Source: Conyzicola nivalis_A (GTDB lineage: Bacteria; Actinomycetota; Actinomycetes; Actinomycetales; Microbacteriaceae). Taken from it: a stretch of DNA of 64,000 nt. The position numbers were made by a program, and so were the translations under genes. How positions within the stretch are numbered: position 1 is the first letter of the stretch; each line of letters begins with the position of its first letter. Of this stretch, positions 62,022 to 64,000 are shown in pieces. The notes beneath the pieces are model-generated. The model worked only from the letters and a program-made list of their open reading frames with translations, was not told the origin of the DNA and did not search any database. The DNA is taken from positions 62,001 through 126,000 of the forward strand of contig NZ_JBEPSJ010000004.1 of NCBI RefSeq assembly GCF_040548875.1. Reading direction: 5' to 3'.

Positions 62022-63332
62022 ATGAGATTCGTCGAGCGTCCGCGATTCCGTTTCGCGCTCCTGACGCTCGCGCTGTTCACGATTCTCGCGGGCGACGTGT
62101 GGCGCTACTCTCTCACCTGGTTCGGGTTCGCTGCGATCGTCGTCGGTGTCAGCGTGTTCTCGGTGCTGCTGCTCGTGCGCAGCCGCGCCCGCTGGAGCAT
62201 CGGGGGGCTGCCCTACCCGCTGCTCGCCTTCGTCGCGCTGTCCACCGTGTCGATCCTGTGGTCGGCCTATCCGAGCTCGAGCGCGGTCGGCATCGCGGCC
62301 ACCCTGCTTACGGTGCTCTCGGCGGTCGCCTTCGCGGTCACCTTCGACTGGTCCGAGATCCTGCGTGCCCTGGGCGTGGCGCTGCGCTTCGTCATCGGGC
62401 TCTCGTTCGCATTCGAGCTGTTCGTGGCCCTCGTGCTGCGCCGCCCGGTCCTGCCGCCGTGGTTCGACTACGGCGACGGTCCGCACGCGAAGGCGCTGTA
62501 CTGGTCGCGCAACGTTCTGTTCGACGACGGCAAGATCCAGGGCGTCGTGGGCAACTCGGCGCTCCTCGGGTTCCTCGGCCTGCTCGCCCTCATCGTCTTC
62601 GGCATCCAGCTCGCCGGCGCGACCAGGCGCTCGGTCCGGTGGCGCACCGCCGTGTGGCTGGCGCTCGCGGCTCTCACCGTGTTCCTCACCCGGTCGGCGA
62701 CCATCACGCTCGCGCTCGTCGCCGTCGTCGTCGTGACGCTCGCGATCCTCGCCATCCGTCGCTCGAGCGGCCGCGCCCGAGTCGGCCTCTACGTCGTGTT
62801 CGGCGTCGTCGTCGCCGCGCTGGTCGTGGCCGCGGTGACCCTCAGCGGGCCGCTGCTCGCGCTGCTCGGCAAGAGCCCCGACCTCACCGGACGAACCGAC
62901 ATCTGGACGAGCGTCATCGAGCTCGCCCAGCAGCGCCCCGTGTTCGGCTGGGGCTGGGTGAGCTACTGGACCCCGTGGGCCGAGCCGCTCAACACACTCG
63001 CCTTCGAGGGCGGGGTGCAGCAGTTCCAGGCGCACAACGCGTGGCTCGATATCTGGCTGCAGCTGGGCATCGTGGGCCTCGCCGTCTTCGGGGCGCTGGT
63101 CGCCTCGACCGCGGTGCGTGCATGGCTGTTCGCCACCGACCGGCGCATCACGAAGCCCGGCACCATGGGCAGCTACACCGTCGAGTCGCTGCTGCCGGTG
63201 CTGATCCTCACCGCGCTGCTGGTGCAGAGCCTCGCCGAGAGCCGGCTCATCATCGAGTACGGACTGCTCCTGCTCGTCATCGCGGCCGTGAAGACGAAGT
63301 CGGGCGAGCGCCCGCCGACGAGCGTGTCATGA
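62022..63332 (+). CDS. O-antigen ligase/polymerase-like membrane protein (Wzy/WaaL fold)
   Basis: A 436-residue protein with ten to twelve membrane helices and the large extracytoplasmic loop of the O-antigen ligase superfamily. Family motifs: FLTRSATITLALVAVVVV, then PDLTGRTDIWTSVIELAQQR, GWGWVSYW and HNAWLDIWLQLGIVGLAVFG. It would join or polymerise lipid-linked glycans at the outer membrane face. Leaderless start. The ATGA overlap with the next paralogue forms an operon. Confidence 0.86.
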   Translation: MRFVERPRFRFALLTLALFTILAGDVWRYSLTWFGFAAIVVGVSVFSVLLLVRSRARWSIGGLPYPLLAFVALSTVSILWSAYPSSSAVGIAATLLTVLSAVAFAVTFDWSEILRALGVALRFVIGLSFAFELFVALVLRRPVLPPWFDYGDGPHAKALYWSRNVLFDDGKIQGVVGNSALLGFLGLLALIVFGIQLAGATRRSVRWRTAVWLALAALTVFLTRSATITLALVAVVVVTLAILAIRRSSGRARVGLYVVFGVVVAALVVAAVTLSGPLLALLGKSPDLTGRTDIWTSVIELAQQRPVFGWGWVSYWTPWAEPLNTLAFEGGVQQFQAHNAWLDIWLQLGIVGLAVFGALVASTAVRAWLFATDRRITKPGTMGSYTVESLLPVLILTALLVQSLAESRLIIEYGLLLLVIAAVKTKSGERPPTSVS

Positions 63333-64000
63333 CCCGCGAGCGTCCCCCGCACGACCGGCGCGCGGCGGCCGAGGCGTTCCTCGGCGCTCCGCGATTCGCC
63401 CACGCGCTCGTCACGGTCTCCATCGCGGTCTCGATCCTCGCGACGGCGATCCACTCCACGATCGGCTGGGCGGGCCTCATCGGCGTCGTCGCCGGGATCG
63501 TCGTGCTCGCCGGGCTGTCGCTCTTCGCACGGCGCGACCTGATCGACTGGCAGGGGCTGCTGCCGATCTCGCTCATGGTCTTCATCGGCTGGGCGACGCT
63601 GTCGGTCTTCTGGAGCCAGTACCAGTGGGCCACGCTCGGCGGCATCGCCTACCTGATGGCGTTCTCGGCGATCGGCCTCTACATCGCGCTCGTGCGCGAC
63701 ACGATCCAGATCGTACGGGCGTTCGGCGATGTGCTGCGGTTCGTGCTCGTCGTCTCGATCTCGCTGGAGATCTTCTCGGGGCTGCTCATCGACGCGCCCA
63801 TCGCGTTCCTCGGCATCCAGGGCCACCTCGCCGACGGCGGCCCGATCCAGGGTCTCCTCGGCACGCGCAACCAGCTGGGCACGGTCGCCCTCATCGCGGC
63901 CGTGACCTTCGGCACCGAGCTGCGCACGCGGTCGATCCGCCCCGAGCTCGCGATCGGCTCGCTCTTGCTCGCCACCGTCACGATGATCTTCACCGGTTCG
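63329..64000 (+). CDS. Second O-antigen ligase/polymerase-like protein, truncated by window edge
   Basis: 224 N-terminal residues are visible, with at least six membrane helices. It aligns in pattern with the preceding gene: FIGWATLSVFWSQYQWATLG matches the paralogue's LSTVSILWSAYPSSSAVGI, GPIQGLLGTRNQLGTVALIA matches GKIQGVVGNSALLGFLGLLA, and MIFTGS matches VFLTRS. So the two arose by tandem duplication. The start overlaps the previous stop (ATGA). The loop and C-terminal motifs lie beyond 64000. Confidence 0.85.
   Translation, partial: MTRERPPHDRRAAAEAFLGAPRFAHALVTVSIAVSILATAIHSTIGWAGLIGVVAGIVVLAGLSLFARRDLIDWQGLLPISLMVFIGWATLSVFWSQYQWATLGGIAYLMAFSAIGLYIALVRDTIQIVRAFGDVLRFVLVVSISLEIFSGLLIDAPIAFLGIQGHLADGGPIQGLLGTRNQLGTVALIAAVTFGTELRTRSIRPELAIGSLLLATVTMIFTGS

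Overview
The window is a compact, high-GC, gene-dense actinobacterial chromosome segment. I place it in Micrococcales, most likely Microbacteriaceae. The grounds are: the mtrA-mtrB-lpqB-comF-hpf-secA block; two WhiB proteins; a lone pdtaS kinase beside whiB1; a tRNA gene without encoded CCA; GTG and TTG starts; many start codons sitting 6 nt behind a -10 hexamer (leaderless promoters); and strong enrichment of the heptamer CGGATGC/GCATCCG. Species cannot be named from sequence alone. There is no rRNA, CRISPR array, prophage or intact insertion sequence, and no gene-free gap longer than about 250 bp.

Layout. 1-11.3 kb: a truncated DUF2975 gene, a DHFR/RibD-like reductase, a glycosyltransferase, a VanY-type D,D-carboxypeptidase, an OmpR-type two-component pair, 3-methyladenine glycosylase, DUF488, DUF1206, DedA, an acyltransferase-3 protein and a NarL-type two-component pair. 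11.4-18.3 kb: a carbohydrate operon (substrate-binding lipoprotein, two permeases, GH13 alpha-glucosidase) divergent from a ROK regulator. 18.3-25.4 kb: a lipoprotein, tRNA-Lys, a peroxiredoxin, whiB1, pdtaS and small genes. 25.3-30.2 kb: a CpaE-like ATPase with a SAF-domain protein, an NDH-2-like oxidoreductase, an excisionase-type HTH protein, an unknown protein and an Rv3235-family protein. 30.2-38.8 kb: secA, hpf, comF, lpqB, mtrB, mtrA. 38.9-48.6 kb: a MoxR/DUF58/DUF4129/DUF4350 cluster and SpoIIM/RDD proteins, split by a catalase-Fur pair. 48.6-60.7 kb: ahcY, manB, DUF3499, a zincin-like protein, DUF5719, a large membrane glycosyltransferase, whiB2, galE, a GlxA-type regulator with a small membrane protein, and manA. 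60.8-64 kb: an acyl-CoA dehydrogenase and two tandem O-antigen-ligase-like genes, the second cut by the window edge.

How it works together. Much of the window concerns the cell envelope. MtrAB-LpqB senses envelope state, SecA exports, and WhiB1/WhiB2 are Fe-S regulators linked to growth and division. ManA/ManB and GalE feed sugar phosphates and UDP-sugars toward the glycosyltransferases and polymerase-like proteins. The order whiB1-pdtaS ... secA-hpf-comF-lpqB-mtrB-mtrA ... ahcY ... manB-DUF3499-zincin-whiB2-manA follows Mycobacterium tuberculosis Rv3219 to Rv3260 as I remember it, so this is old vertical core rather than an island.

Most unusual signal. Three perfect copies of GTTATCCACA lie within 2.4 kb. 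Each is 38-39 nt upstream of a start codon (SAF-CpaE pair, HTH protein, unknown protein). I read this as a small regulon whose regulator is DnaA or an unidentified protein. Second is a cluster of TTCTGCC half-sites between a GlxA-type regulator and an unannotated 58-aa membrane protein.
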